A DNA stretch of 64,000 bases from Cristatella mucedo (GCA_009760855.2 WPIO01000028.1:1323001-1387000), one strand, 5' to 3'; shown: positions 25,767 to 38,561, counted from the stretch's first letter. Notes: generated by a model not told the origin, from the letters alone. Numbers and translations: made by a program.

Positions 25767-26940
25767 ATTGGTTGTTCCATTCTATCGGAGGAGTTTATCT
25801 ATCTGACATACTTTTCTAATCTAGTTTCCCTTCAGACTACTGTGTCTAGAGTCTGCTAGTTGTGCATCTAACCGCTTCCGGTTAATCCTTTTTTGACCGT
25901 TACAGAATTTTCCGAAAATTGAAGTTCTTACGAGCGTCGAATGCAACAACCGATTCCGATAAGGCTTTGCTAAAAGCATATCTATTTGTTGCTTGACCGA
26001 AGTGCGCAAGAAATTACGCGATCCTGGACATCGCCACGCTGGCTGCTAGTGCCCGACACTAGGTCCGCATACTCGGCCCCTCCCTCCCCCTCCCCCCCAG
26101 AGACCGCCGCACGATCGGCCTGCGCTTACGTACCGGAGCTTGCTGCGACGACTGCTTCGCCGGCTCCCAGTGACCCTACTATTCGGTGCGATCGCGTATG
26201 CCTATGCCTCGCTATTGTTGTTCAAAGGCATTCCAGAGTGCTGCTGCTTCTGCCCGGGTTCGTGCATTGGTAATTTCCCGTAGGAGGCCGGGCGTAGCGA
26301 GTGCGGGACTGAGGGGCTGCTGTTCAGTATTGCAAGCATTGACACTCACCGCGGCTGTAAACCACTTTAAATTCGTAGTCATCGCGTCTGCCATAACACC
26401 AGCGGGCACTCGTAAAGTATGCCTATGGCATGCACCTTCAAAGTGAAATAAGCCCTTAATAATTTGGGACATTATTCTCAATGACCTGCCTGTTTTTGTA
26501 ATCGCGAACAAGCTCGTCCCCCCCCCGTTCTCTACCGGCGGACGGTGTAATGCAGCTCTGCAGCGTGGTTGAAACACAAGCGGCCACAACTGGGTGCCGA
26601 AAGCAACCATTTATTGTGGGCCTGTTAGTAATGGTTACGCGCCGGCGCAAGTGCTTTACGAACCGGACCGACGGAGTTAACTGCACGAACTCCCGAAGCC
26701 CGACTACAAAATAAGCTACCCTACGCGTGCGTTGATAGCGATGGTCCCGACCCTGAAGGCGGACGCTACAGCACCCCAAGATATGAGCAGCTAACTGAGT
26801 AGCCGACAGAACACAACCACAGTCCAAGTTGCACTTAGCTGTTCGTCGCTGTAGGTTCGACTCTCGTGCTCTCGAGGCGTAGTCTCGCATCGGATACCGA
26901 AGCTGCAGCCCCGAGCTCTGTCAGTCGTCTTGTTTATACT

Positions 26941-27048
26941 CTCTCTCTCTCTCTTTCTCACTCACTCACTCACTCACCACTCAATCACTCACTCTCTCTC
27001 TCTCTCTGACTCACTCACTCACTCACTCACTCACTCTCACTCACTCAA
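26941..27048. repeat. (CT)n and (TCAC)n microsatellite
   Basis: CT dinucleotide runs alternate with TCAC tetranucleotide runs (26961-26999 and 27009-27046). Confidence 0.9.
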
Positions 27049-27489
27049 AGCTCCATTCTCACCTGAGCGGATCTGGCTGTCAAACTGACGCCTCGCTCCG
27101 CTCCCGGTTAACTAATGTGTCCCCTGCCCAATTCTACTTGGCTAGTCCGCCCGCTACGGGTTGCTCGAGATGCCCTAGTCAGACCCACTAAGGCAGAGAT
27201 CGGCCAAGATTTCGGACTACTAGGCCATTTCAGGAGGTCAAGAAGGCACTCTAGGCCAGAAGATACCACGCCCCCTTCGCCGGCCCGCGGAATGGGCGTG
27301 GCCAGACGAACAAACAAACAAAAAGCCACAACTGACGCACGCCAATTATAGGGGTAGACATTTATCACCCCAACCCGGCCATGCGCTTCTGTTCATACAA
27401 GCACCTGACATCAGTTCTAAAAATAAACACGGGCAACAGTTTGAACTGCAACCAGCAGTAATGACGGGAACAAAACCGCGACAATTCAA

Positions 27490-27600
27490 TTACTAACCAC
27501 TCGATCGTGCTTATTTTGCAGCAAATATAAAGTGCCTAGAAAGAGATTGAGTTCTCTCCAGGGTGCTATATCAAATATATTATTACCATTATAATTATTA
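27490..27600 (+). mobile_element. LINE A 3' tail fragment
   Basis: ACTCGATCGTGCTTATTTTG, then AAAGTGCCTAGAAAGAGATT, GGGTGCTATATCAAATATAT and an ATTATTACCATTATA end, as at the 3' end of the 6290-7508 copy. Confidence 0.8.
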
Positions 27601-28440
27601 ATTAGGCCGGATCCAACTATAAATAATCAGGGTGTCTTTAGGCCGGACTGGAGTACTAGCTGGGGCCTATCTGGCATAAAGGCCGGATTTTGCCGATCTC
27701 TGCGTTAACACTTTCGGGCGCAAATCTGTCGCGGTTGAGGGTTGCCGCAGTAAGCCGAGCGCAAAGCAAAGTCGCAGTTCTAAAATCATACTGCGAAACG
27801 CGCGAAGCAAAATCAAGCACAACAGCAGTTAGCTCTCCACTCAAAGCAAAAAGCGGCCGCGAGACGGCTCGTGCCTCGAAAACTCGTCAGTTTGGATACT
27901 CGTTAGTCAAAGTACCTCTTCAGGGAAGAAGGAGAAAACCGAAGACAACTCAATTAGGCCCGATCCGTCCATCAATAAATTACTAGGGGGGGGGGGTGCT
28001 ACCACGCCTTCACTGCTTTCAGATTTTTTGTACCCATTTTCGATTTTGTTAGCCAGAAATCGTAACCAACGACTGAACGGCAGCAGCGCAAATTGAGTCG
28101 TTTTGCCGTTGAGGATGCAGCGGTCGTGCAGTGCAGCGTGCACATATCGTGGAAGCCGAGCCGTTCCAACAGCTTCGCTGCTTTCTCTGCTGACCCGTCG
28201 GCGTGCTACATCGGTCGTAATATGATCGCCAAGAGATTAATAGCAGCGGTTGCTGATTTATAATTGATAGGAATAGGTTTTGTCATAATCTATGGAAACT
28301 ACAGCCGAGCATCTGAAGTCATTTTTGGCCAGCTTTACTCTGGGCTTCGAATTGAGTTGTAACGCTACGGCCGTTGCAGCACAAATATGGCCCTCTGCTG
28401 CAGTCGTCGAAAGGCGGCTCTACGCTAACGCCACGGACTT
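27601..28440. other. Intergenic stretch without recognised gene
   Basis: No family, repeat or splice-supported frame seen. Contains an 11-base G run near 27986. Confidence 0.4.
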
Positions 28441-28443
28441 GAA

Positions 28444-28706
28444 ATGTCAAGTTCAAGGGCGCTCCTGATTGCCGCCGCGGTCCACTACTGGCTACACGCC
28501 TACGCGTATCGGTGCCGCCGCTGCGACTCGGTAGCCGCCCTTCATGGCGCCGGCTCGACAGTAATTGCTGCGCGTCTGCAAGGACTAGCATCCGCTACGC
28601 GAATTGTGTTTCTGACAGTGCACTGTCTCGAAAGCCACGCGAGCAAGCTCGTAGCGCGGCTAAGGTCACGTTACGCTGTGGCCACTTCCGCTTACGTGCG
28701 CGCGCG
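28444..28706 (+). CDS. Possible first exon of a secreted protein (low support)
   Basis: An ATG opens a frame whose first 20 residues look like a signal peptide (MSSSRALLIAAAVHYWLHAY), followed by YRCRRCDS. It stays open to a donor-like GTGAGC at 28707. No downstream exon could be linked and no family is recognised. The surrounding DNA is GC-rich, which lengthens chance frames, so this may not be a gene. Confidence 0.2.
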
Positions 28707-29736
28707 GTGAGCAGTCGCGCGTGCACTCCAGCAGCTGCTTGTATGCATACTGTCACAAACGGGTCGTAGCGACTTCCGCTTCCAGAAAGACCTAGGCAGA
28801 AAGTACGGCGCTCGTAACGGTGTCGTTTCCAACGACATGCGATAACTGTGAACTAGAATAACTACATGTGAAGCCTGAACTATGTGTCGCCGATAGCCAC
28901 TTGCTGTTGCAGCACCTATGCACGCAGTTATATCCACAGTAGTGGAATACGGCAGCAACGAAGAGCGGCGGCACGCTAAGATAGTACGTCCGCACATGTG
29001 CGTAGAAAAGCCTACCCGACAGCAACGTAGGGTTGCAGGCGTCCAACGCGGCTCAAAGCCTAGAGCGCTCAACTCAGCTCGATTTCAAGAGCACAGCGGA
29101 CCGACTATTAAGGGCTCTCCGACTTTTACGCTGCTCAACCGCGGACTGTCAAATAACTGCTCCGGAGCCTCTGCAATTTAGGGAAATTCCAATGATAAAT
29201 GTTTCGGCCCTCGCGCTCTGGCTGATTTAGCACGCACTCCTTTCGATACGATCTACTCGTCGGTTTGCTGAGTTTCACGCCATCGGGCAGGTTATCATCA
29301 GTGTGAAGTGCTCCTCGCTTTGAGAGGTCAATTAATTGGTTTCCCTATTTTATCTGAGGATCCATTATGTCGCGTACGGTGCAGTGTGGAAGCGAAATGC
29401 GCCAGTGGAATGGCGTTCGGCTGCGCTGGTAATGATGTCAGAGGCCGAGTTTTTCTTACCCAATAATGGCCGCTCTACAAATCGGCGACTTTATGCGGCG
29501 CGCCCAAAAGGTGAGAACCCTTCCGTCACCTGCACGGGTGGTCTGCATTTGCGAGTTTATCATTGTTGTACGAAGGTTTCCTACGCAGCCAGTAAGCCGC
29601 TTCTTGCACACACAGCACCATAGCGGCCGTTACGCAAATGCCACGCACGCGCCACGTTTCCATTTCTAGCTCCCGGCCGTTGAGAGCTAGCGACAGACTT
29701 AACGCAGTTCCTTCAGATACTTTGTTTCATCCATTT

Positions 29737-29770
29737 TCAGACTGGCGCACGCCTGCGCGTGCCAGTCTGA
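29737..29770. repeat. Short hairpin
   Basis: TCAGACTGGC pairs with GCCAGTCTGA. Inside it, ACGC pairs with GCGT after a 2-base bulge. Function unknown. Confidence 0.7.
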
Positions 29771-30639
29771 GCATGCTACAGCTGCCCATCTTAGCGTCTG
29801 GACGTCTGGCAGTCGTGGGGCGCCAGCCACACCTCCAGCCGACCGCCGATCGACGAGCGTCGTCGTCTCTTTTTCTCGTCAACAGCCAGCGTATGCGAGC
29901 GTCGTGACCAATCGTGGCATCGTTCTGCGTCTGTCTTCATTAAGCTAGCAATCCTTGCCTCATACTCTCCTGTGCTGCCTTCTTTGATTGCACTCACTCT
30001 TATACAATAGTTCTTGTACAATGTCACTAGTTCGCCGATCGAAGAGGTTTCAGCTACGCAAATGTCCCAGACGTATAATTCTCCTTTCCTCTGCAGTGAT
30101 ACGAAGTTTCAGAGAACTAATAATACAAATCTCGATATTTAATTACATCAAATACGAAAATCGTCTACAGTGATTGCATTCCATACAGCTTGGCTGAGGG
30201 TAACTCAGAAGTCCTGTGGCTACGTCACGCACGAGCTTCTCACGCTCTCCGGAAATGCCCTTGCAGACACAGCCGCTCGTAAGGTTACGTTCCCGACGTC
30301 GGCGCGGTTGTTATTGGCTCAAGCGCTTTGCCCGTCCGCTCAAAAGCTAGGCATCGAGTCCGCGAGGATAGCCCTGTAAAGGAGGAAACAGCCTAGCGTA
30401 GCAAGAGTCCTTAAAAATTCGGCCGGTAGAAACGGGCGACTTGGCGTGACTTCCCTCGTGATTTCGTTTGATCGAGGGTCAAACTCCCAACGGCGACGCA
30501 GCTAGTATATTCTTCTTTTATTCATTGTACTCGTGTACTATTAAGCGCAGTTGAAATCCAGCTGACAGTTAGGCACGACTGTTTTATTTGCCTCAGCATA
30601 GCTCTTATTTCGCGTATTGCCGCGGTTGCGGTATTTCCG

Positions 30640-31100
30640 ATAGGAAAGCGAGCCAAGAGTGAATATTGGGAGATGAGGGCCTGCGCGGCTCAGCGAATGA
30701 AAGGAGAAAACCCGCCAGCCACAGCACTTTCGTCAGCGCAATATTCGCCGAGGCGGATAACGGAAACCTTAGCTCTAAGCCTGGTCGCCAAAGTTGCTTT
30801 GATGATGGCACTTCGGGCGTCGTCGCCGTACCCCTCTCCGGAGCGCAGAGCAGGACGCGAGCACGAGCATCGCCGCCGATTCCGCGCAGACGAGCCGCTG
30901 CAGGCGATGGCGTGGCCGGAGTGCGCACGCCTCATCTGGCTCGCAAAGCGGCCAGAAGCTCTGCAGCCGCGCTGCCGGCGCGTCGTCGCTGCCGTGGGCG
31001 CGGCGGATGCTGACGTCACTGACGAGCCCGATTGTCGCGAACGCTCATCATAGACGGACGCGCAGTGTGCAACGAGCCGTGCGACCTTGGCGAGGCGAAA
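30640..31100 (+). promoter_or_regulatory. CpG-rich 5' region of the basic Ser/Arg-rich gene
   Basis: High GC and CpG density immediately before ATG 31101. The frame upstream of the ATG has no earlier ATG back to at least 31032. No TATA box is evident. This is the likely promoter and 5' UTR, by position and composition only. Confidence 0.4.
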
Positions 31101-32098
31101 ATGGCCAAACGATGTCACCGATCGCCAGCAGAAAACCAGCGGCGAGGCCGCAGCTCGTCGTCTTCCGACGGCAAGGAGCGCCGCAGCCGCCGCTCGGTAC
31201 GGCGCTCGCGGCGGCGGCGGCGAGGAGCGTGCGCGCGCCGCCACCGGGATACGCGGACGCTGCCGTACCGGCTCGGATCAGCTGGGCGAGGGCGGCGCTG
31301 CGCTGACCGCTTACTCAGCACGAACGCGAGGCGCGCCCATTTCGTCTCCCTCCCTCCTTCTCTCTCTCCCCGCCGTGCGAGCGGGCCCGTGGAGCTAAGC
31401 AAAGGCTGTGGAGGCCTCGCTCAGAAGCCCCGGTCGGTGGTGACGGCGCTGCCGCTACGGCGAGCAGGCAGCATGCCTTTTTGGCGCCGCCGGAACGAGC
31501 GCGAAGCAGACGAGCAGCCGGTGGCCTTGGCCTTGGCAGAGGCTGCTCGCTCTCGCAGCTCAGCGGAGCCACCGTTCTCCTTTGGCCACGTTGCAGAGAC
31601 CCAGAGGCAGGGACGCGGCCGGCGGAGGCGGCGGCGGCCTGCGCGCTCGCTCCAAGCTTCGCGAGTGCGAGACGAAAGAGCGCGCTTCCTCGCGGTGGCG
31701 AGCAGCGTCATCCGACTCGCTCAGCTCCCTCAGCTCTGCGGTGAGCGTCAGCTCGAAGACCAGTCAAAGGTGAGAGAGCTGTGCAGTGCGCCGCTCTCTC
31801 ACCGGAGCAGTCGGCGCTTACCGGCGCCCTAATCATTTCCGGCCCCTGGCGAGCCGCCGTCGCTCAGGCTGCCCATTTCCGTCTTGTGCCTGCACGCGCT
31901 CGGGCTGCAGGGCGCAGTGGCGTGCACGTCTTCGCTGCCAACTGTAAACTCGCCTTGCAGACCAGCTATATAGAGAGCAGAAGCACACTTTGCAAGGCTG
32001 GGATATTTGTCGTGGGCAAATAGCGGATAGCTTTCGTAAGAGAATCTCAGCTGCCTTACTTATGGCACAGAATAGTTAGAAAGATCATGATCGCATGT

Positions 32099-32148
<50 letters not shown>

Positions 32149-34476
32149 CGGTCACGAGCACAGCTGGAAGTCAACCTAGGGATACATTTCAGGCGCTGAA
32201 ATTGATGAATACCCTGGTGCCGCCCAATTCGTCACACGAAAGCGGGGTTCATCGCGCCAAACTAGCGAGAGACGCTTAAAGTCTCTCTCCTCTTCTTCTG
32301 ACGCCTCCGCGATGCGCTCACGCCTCACGTATCGTACGGTCTGGACTAACGGCTAGCGTGTGGGGTGGCGTAGGTCTGACCGGACGTCTACGCAGAGCTA
32401 CGCTGGCTCCGGCTACGACTCTGCGACCGGCACGGACTACACGACCGACTACAGCGAGGCGAGCGTCTCGCGGAGTTCGAGTGCGTCAGCGGAGCCCGAG
32501 CCGAAAAAGCGACGCCTGGCGAGCGGCAGTCGCGTGAGTCGAACCGTTCAGCGACTCGACGGCGCGCGCGGGGCTGCACAATGCGAGCCCTGCATTTCCG
32601 TCCACCGAGCCGTCTGCGGCCTCGATAGTGAGCACGCGAAACCGCTCTTCGCGTTCGCAGTTGGCGGCGGCGGCAGCGCTGCACAAGGAGGCCAGAGCGG
32701 CGTCGAGAGCGCCGCTTTCGAAAGCCAAGAAGCACCGCTCGTCGAGGCTGGCCGACGCTCCTCTGGCGGCGCCGGAAGTGGGCGGCGGCGGCAAAGTCGC
32801 TGAGCGAAAGAAAAGCTCTGGCGGCCAAGTGAGAAAGAGACTATCGCCAGGATGCGCCGACGCGGCTTCCGGAGGCAAGACGGCGCCGCGCGTGCGCAAG
32901 GACACCAAGTCGTCGGACGGCAAAAAGCGCCGGGCGCCGGCGTCGGCCAAGCGCCACGTCGACGCGGCATCGGACTCAGCCGCCAGCCAGCTTGAAGTTT
33001 CGGCGCAGGTACGGAGAGAAGCGCCCGGCCGCAGTTGCGTCCTTTGTTCTTCGGCACCGAAGGTGCGCTAGGAGCGGTTAGTGCGTGCTTGTTCGCGAAA
33101 AGCTCGGATGCGATGGTGGCGGCGGCGGCGGCAGATGGGAATCGCTCTTGCTTCGCGCATCGGCAGCCGCGTGTTTTCAAGACCTCAGCGCGGTGGCCGC
33201 CTACGGTAGGTTCGTCGTATTACGTCTTGGGGGCGGGCGATCGTTCGCAGACGCTGCCTCCGTCGACTCGCTTCCGCCATCGCTCCCTCTGCCGTGCCTG
33301 TGTCGCTGCCGGTTGGCCGCGCCCAGTCATTTCTGTGCGTCCGTAAGTTTGCAATGCCACGCCTCTGGCAGAGCTCGCTTACGCTTTGGGTGAAGCAGCG
33401 AGCTAGCCGCTCGCGCCGACAGACGCTAGCCACGGCGTCCTCTAATCATCACCTCAAGGAGATTTGCACCAGTGAGTTGGGTACTAGCTGGCTCGTGGGT
33501 GCACATCCATCACCTCCTAATAGTGATGGTGATTGGCAGTAGCCTCGGGCACGTGGGGATTGTGAAATCGGCCAGCTACTCTCTGCGTAATTGCATGACG
33601 TACAATAACTCAAACATTATCTCCTGTTACACCTGCAAGAAATCTTAGGTGTTTGTTCCAAAGTGACCTTTCATTGGACGATCACATCAGCCCCAGTAAC
33701 GTCTGCCTACTTTCAGCTACATAACATTGCTAAAATTCGGACTTGTTTGGAGAGGGATACCACATTTAAACTGATCCATGCCTGCGGTGACATCCCGTCT
33801 TGACTTCTGTAACTCATTGCTTGCTGGCAAACTGGCCCGTGTGCACTCATGCCTTACAGCTGGTTCAAAACTAGGCTTGGGCTAGGCTTGTCTGTCGCGA
33901 GCGTCGAAGTTGCCACACCACACTGCTTTTCGTCGACCTGCACTAGCTCACAGTCAAGCAACGCATCGACTTCAAGGTTTTGTCACTCACTTTCAGGTCC
34001 CTTCATTCTTTGACTCCAGCCTACCTATCAGATTTACTCCCCCATCAGGCTAAGTATCCATCGTACCACCCGCTTTTCGAAACATAACTGTGTACCTATA
34101 CATTGTACAAATCTCAAATCCTTTGGAGACCGTGCATTTAGTTCGTATGCTCCAAAAACCTGGAACTCACTCGCCACCGGCGTCACGACATCTCCTGACT
34201 TGTCCATATTTAAAAAAAAAACTAAAAACGCATCTATTTATGACAGCACTTAGTGGGTCCCTCTGATTTGTCCTTTATGTGCTTGTGTAAGCTGACACTG
34301 TGCATGCTGCCACTAACCGTACTTGCATGCTGACCCTGTGCATGCTACCCCTAACCATGTTATTCCTGTTATTTATTGAGCATGCTATTACTAACCATTC
34401 GATCGTGCTTCCTTTGCAGCTATTGTAAAGCACCTACAAAGAAATTAAGTTCTCTGAGGGCACTTTATCAAATGTG

Positions 34477-34536
<60 letters not shown>

Positions 34537-36266
34537 GTGTGTATATAAATCTACGTATATATTGTAAGTAGTGCGTGGTGTGGTTTCACTACATTTATTT
34601 TTGCAAACAGCAGTTCAGTAAGCTCAAGCCAACAGAAGCTGCACATTTATATGAATGAGTAACCACGTCGCTGAGAAAATCATGCCAGACTGTTTTTGCA
34701 CTTAGTACTTCAATAAAATTTAGATTTTCCAGTCTACTGTCCAAAAGATTACCATCTCTAGTTACTCCTGATAGAGAGGTAGTCACCGCAATTCAACTTA
34801 ATAGTGGACTGCATTGCTTGTCACCAAGGTAACAATGTTTCAGATAAACTGGCTGGCGACTTTTCAACGCTGCCACTACCCGGTGGTAGGGATGTAGGAT
34901 AGTACAAGGGTCACCAACTGTGCTTGACTGCTTTCTCATTTACCTGCTTTCACAGGGTCGGTGGTTCTTGTGCTATCAAGTCGACGACCCTTCCACTAAA
35001 TGACCTAATGTATATAAGCAGGTATAGGTACGTGCACACGTCCCGTATATAAATATAAGTACACGCATCTATACACATGCGTGTATTTGCACATGCCTTA
35101 AAGTTTCTCTTCCACAGTTCCGAAGCACCTCAAGCGCTTCGTGGAAGGCTGCTGCGATCTATCCAGATCGAGTTTTTATTTTTTATTTTTTTATAGTTAT
35201 TTGGGAATAACTGGTCAAAGATGATGTGACTGCAATTTTACTTCGAACACCTTTAGCACCCACAGAACAGCAAATTCACTACACCACACTGTGTCTACAT
35301 TACTGCAGTTTCCTGTACTCAAGACTCTCGATCTTAGCCCGTAATTGTCTGCAATTGGTGCAAAACTCGGCACTTCTGGTCTGTCGTCGACGGCGTACCA
35401 GCAATTAATTCTACGACACTCCTGCCTGAGCTTCACTGGCTCGTTATCATGCATTGAATCGACAACAGAATCTTCTCGCTGGCTGAGACAGGTTGTTTCA
35501 CTTGCTCGCACCGGCCTACCCATCCAGTCTTCTCGCTCGTCCAATGCGCTCTCGCCCCACCCGCTCCACGACTTCCTCTCTTCTTACCGTTTCTCGCACT
35601 GAATTTAAATTCCCCGGTGACGGGCCTGAAGCCAATAGGCAACCCAAGTATTGAGCTCGCTAGTGGATTAAGTCACCATCCATCTACACTGCTGCTTTAC
35701 ACCACTTATGTCTCAGCTAAGGAGGCCAAGGAGGCATCAGTTCCTCTAAGGATTGCCCCTCGCCCCCACTGAACTTGTTCTTCGTTCCTGTGTGCTTTGT
35801 ATGCTTACCTGCGCACGATTCATCATGTGTTAATAACCAGGGGTCATATTAAAGAGTGACCATGTGCGTTTGTCATAAACTCTCGGGTTTTGCTTCCGCC
35901 GCAGCAAGTTTTAAAGCGCCTGAATAGAGATTTAGTTCTTTTAAGGCTCTTTTATAAAACACTTAATTAAACAAGTTCTATACTAAATTGATCATCGTTC
36001 TAATTTTAGTGCGAGAGCTGAAAAAATCAGCTGGTGAATCTCTGAATGTAGTTTAGGATGCCAGATTAATCCTTATTTTTCAGGTTCGAAAGCGAGACCG
36101 GAAAATGCTGTCCAGCGAGAAGACGTCTAGGGTCAGTGGCGATGCAGCGGCAGCAGTGCGCACCGGACGGGAAGCTGATGTGAAGCAGGCGACAACAAAG
36201 CCCCGAAAGTCACGGTCGAGGATAACGCAGAGCAGTGGTCATTCTTCGAGACGCTTGGCAGCCTGA
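31101..36266 (+). CDS. Unrecognised basic Ser/Arg/Lys/Ala-rich protein, five exons
   Basis: Spliced gene inferred from frame and splice sites. Exons: 31101-31196, 31597-31769, 32374-32533, 32661-33008, 36084-36266; 960 nt, 319 residues. ATG 31101 has A at -3 and G at +4. Donors are GTACGG, GTGAGA, GTGAGT and GTACGG. Acceptors end TTGCAG, CGTAG, TTCGCAG and TTTTTCAG. Codon phase agrees at all four junctions (only the second splits a codon). The peptide is low complexity: RGRSSSSSDGKERRSRRS near the N-terminus; an acidic-aromatic patch GYDSATGTDYTTDYSEAS; PEPKKRRLASGSR, a nuclear-localisation-like basic cluster; repeated Lys/Arg-Ser blocks (KAKKHRSS, AERKKSSGGQ, KSSDGKKRRA); and a C-terminal exon rich in RKSRSR. 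No folded domain, membrane span or signal peptide is seen. A nuclear or RNA/chromatin-associated, phosphorylated role is a guess from composition only. AATAAA at 36362-36367, 96 nt after the stop, supports the 3' end. Intron 4 (3 kb) holds LINE A, an (AT)n run and LINE D. The acceptor of exon 4 could instead be at 32610, adding 17 residues. Confidence 0.62.
32100..32146. repeat. (GA)n microsatellite
   Basis: Pure AG dinucleotide run in the second intron of the basic Ser/Arg-rich gene. Confidence 0.95.
33618..34476 (+). pseudogene. LINE A, 3' portion
   Basis: Starts within the reverse transcriptase C-terminal part (SPVTPARNL-like text, then FQSDLSLDDHI), runs through TSRLDFCNSLLAG and RIDFKVLSLTFRSLHSL with frameshifts, and ends in AAGCACCTACAAAGAAATTA, then GGGCACTTTATCAAATGTG. 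It lies in the last intron of the basic Ser/Arg-rich gene and is followed directly by an (AT)n run. Confidence 0.85.
34477..34533. repeat. (AT)n microsatellite at a LINE end
   Basis: About 56 bases of AT grown at the 3' end of the LINE A copy, where other copies have ATTATTATT. Confidence 0.95.
35226..35970 (+). pseudogene. LINE family D, 3' portion
   Basis: Decayed C-terminal reverse transcriptase region (RNCLQLVQNSALLVCRRRR, then a match to the LPELHWLPV-like block), a 3' UTR, and an end reading AAAGCGCCTGAATAGAGATT then AGTTCTTTTAAGGCTCTTTT. This tail is the closest LINE match in the window to the SINE S1 tail. A relative is at 40805-41510. Confidence 0.65.
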
Positions 36267-36361
36267 TTGATCTCTGTCAGTGGAGGGAAAACACGACTCT
36301 TCAACTTTGAAGGACGTCATTAAGGACCGCGAGCTAATTTCCCTTTTTTGGCTAAATGCAG

Positions 36362-36367
36362 AATAAA
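36362..36367 (+). terminator. Polyadenylation signal AATAAA
   Basis: Canonical hexamer 96 nt after the stop codon of the basic Ser/Arg-rich gene and on the same strand. Confidence 0.6.
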
Positions 36368-37139
36368 CATCGAGCAAGTATTTTGACAAATGGACAGCGT
36401 GTTTCTGGATGCACGCACACTCTACTTTCTCAAGCTATTTTTTGAGATTCACCGCTTGGTATCACGACTCCTTTGTTTTTGTTTGTTTAAATGTTCTTAA
36501 TGCAGACTTGCATTGTCAGAAACGATCTGCCTACCAAAACGTGCGTGTAAAGATAAACTCTGTTCTTTTTACAAAAATTTACTCATAAGATCGATTTATC
36601 TGTTACACATTAAATGCATTATTTTTCTTCTGTTGGAATTAGGAGTTAACTACAGCCCTGATTCTCATTAGGCATGTGAATAGCTTTTAACAATGTTATC
36701 GAATAGGTGATCATGCCTCAAAATAATCCTAAACATGGTGGCTACATTATTCCTTAAAATCCAATAGATCAGTCACTTTTTTGGTTAGCAAACAAGCAAT
36801 GGCAGCTCGCCATCGCCATCGCCAAGTTAGGATATGAGCAAAAACTGCATTGCACTGTCTCGTGAGACGCACTATAGCTCAGCTATTGACGCATCCAGGT
36901 CAGATTCTGCTGCCGAATCAGCCCCCCTCGCGGTGGCTTCAGGTCTTCACAGCATATGCAAATAAACTCTCCCTTTCTTTCTTCCAATAAAATATTGGAG
37001 ATACATATTGGAGATATCTTTCACTATTGGAGATACCTCTCAGTGTTACGAACCGACAGCCGCTTAGTCTTCAGGTGCGCTATAGAGAACTCACACGCAC
37101 AACGTCCGTTTAGTGCTTGTAGCTTTGTGGAGTAGAACT

Positions 37140-37232
37140 TTACGTGCTTTCTTTGCAGTAATTGTGAAGCGCCTAGAGAAAGAGTGAGTTCTCTGCGGGC
37201 GCTTTATTAAATGTATTAATATTATTCTTATT
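37140..37232 (+). mobile_element. LINE A 3' tail fragment
   Basis: GTGAAGCGCCTAGAGAAAGA, GAGTTCTCTGCGGGCGCTTT and ATTAAATGTATTAATATTAT. The terminal stem reads AGCGCC...GGCGCT. Confidence 0.78.
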
Positions 37233-37721
37233 ACTTGCAACGCACAGTCATTTAAGGGAAACATCAGGCGCTACAAATCGCGAGCCTTTAATAACAGCTG
37301 CGGGAGCCGTACAAATCTAATATAGTAATAATAATTATAATTATTATGAAGACGGTGACACACTGTTATGCAACGCAAGAACTAATCGCCATTTCACAGT
37401 CTGTCACCAGAGGGGGCAAAAAGGCTTTGAAGGCACTGTCAAGACTTAACAAAAGGCACGCATACTTGCGACTTGCCTCTAAGGCCAGTCCCCAGGAGAG
37501 ATTATGAGGCATACAGGCTGCTAAAGAACACCGATAGAGTATCTGTGCACGGCGTTCGATTTGGGCTATTTTTTAAATTTATCCACCTAACAGGAAAACA
37601 CGACCTTTTTTCTGGGAATCTTGTAAAGAATCAAATGGAAGCATGTTGTTATCTATGTTCGTCTATGTGTGTGCGTTTGCGTTTTTAGGCGTGTACGTGC
37701 GTTCAGCTGAACCACCACAAT

Positions 37722-37880
37722 AGGTAGACCGGAAGGTAAGGTGCTCGCTCTTCACGACCGAGATTGTGGGTTCGAATCCTTCTGCAGTTAGCGATCCTTT
37801 ATTTCCAGCTGCAAGCAGTCGTGAAAGCCGTAAAGGCTATTCTGCCGCTATACAAATGAGGCTGCTAAGTCAGCTAATAT
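37722..37880 (+). mobile_element. SINE S2, full-length copy
   Basis: GTAAGGTGCTCGCTCTTCAC head, GTGGGTTCGAATCCTTCTG box B-like, GCGATCCTTTATTTCCAGCT body, GCCGCTATACAAATGAGGCT and GTCAGCTAATATT end. Confidence 0.85.
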
Positions 37881-38432
37881 TTATTTATTTAATGTATGTT
37901 GCCATACAACCTTATATGGATAAAATATGGATTGAGAGACAGAAAATACGCAAATTCATCCTCGAGAGTTCAACCGGAAACAAAGTAGTCATTCAACTCA
38001 CAAATTTGGAAGGTTTCAAGACAGCATAACTTTTAAAATTCACTTTTCATGACCTAGCGAGGAGTTTCAAATTTCAGGGCTTTGATCTATGGGCAATAAT
38101 TCTGGGTGCATGTCTGTGCAGAAGCTCGGGCTTCTAATCAAGAGCAAAAGTCACTGCCTGCTCCAATGGTGAGACAGGCCGATAATCCAGCAAGGCACAT
38201 GGTTGATCAGTTCTTATCCGACGATTTTATGCTGTCAAATCTTACTCGTAATAAATTCTGTACGTGGATCTCATTCTCTTTGCATTATGTATCCACTTGG
38301 GGATACAGTTCATGCGTGAATTGGGAAATATAAAGACCCTTGGCAGTGATGGTGTTTGCATATCTTCCGACCCCCACTATTATTATTGGAGATGATGCAC
38401 TGCCTGTAGATCCTTTAGGACAATGACACACA

Positions 38433-38561
38433 TAATTTATTTGTATAGCACCCTACGAGAACTTAATCACTATTTGGGCGCATCACACAAGCCTCGGGGC
38501 TCGAGCCCACGACCTCAGTCAGACCTTGGTCGGGGCGAGCATCTTAACCGCTGGATCAAAT
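38433..38561 (-). mobile_element. SINE S1, full-length copy
   Basis: Tail AATTTATTTGTATAGCACCC at the low end, GGGGCTCGAGCCCACGACCT in the middle, head GACCTTGGTCGGGGCGAGCA at the high end. Confidence 0.85.

Noticed and set aside
32388-33180. Minus-strand frames of 146-210 codons
   Set aside because: Opposite the exons of the basic Ser/Arg-rich gene; no independent start, splice or family evidence.
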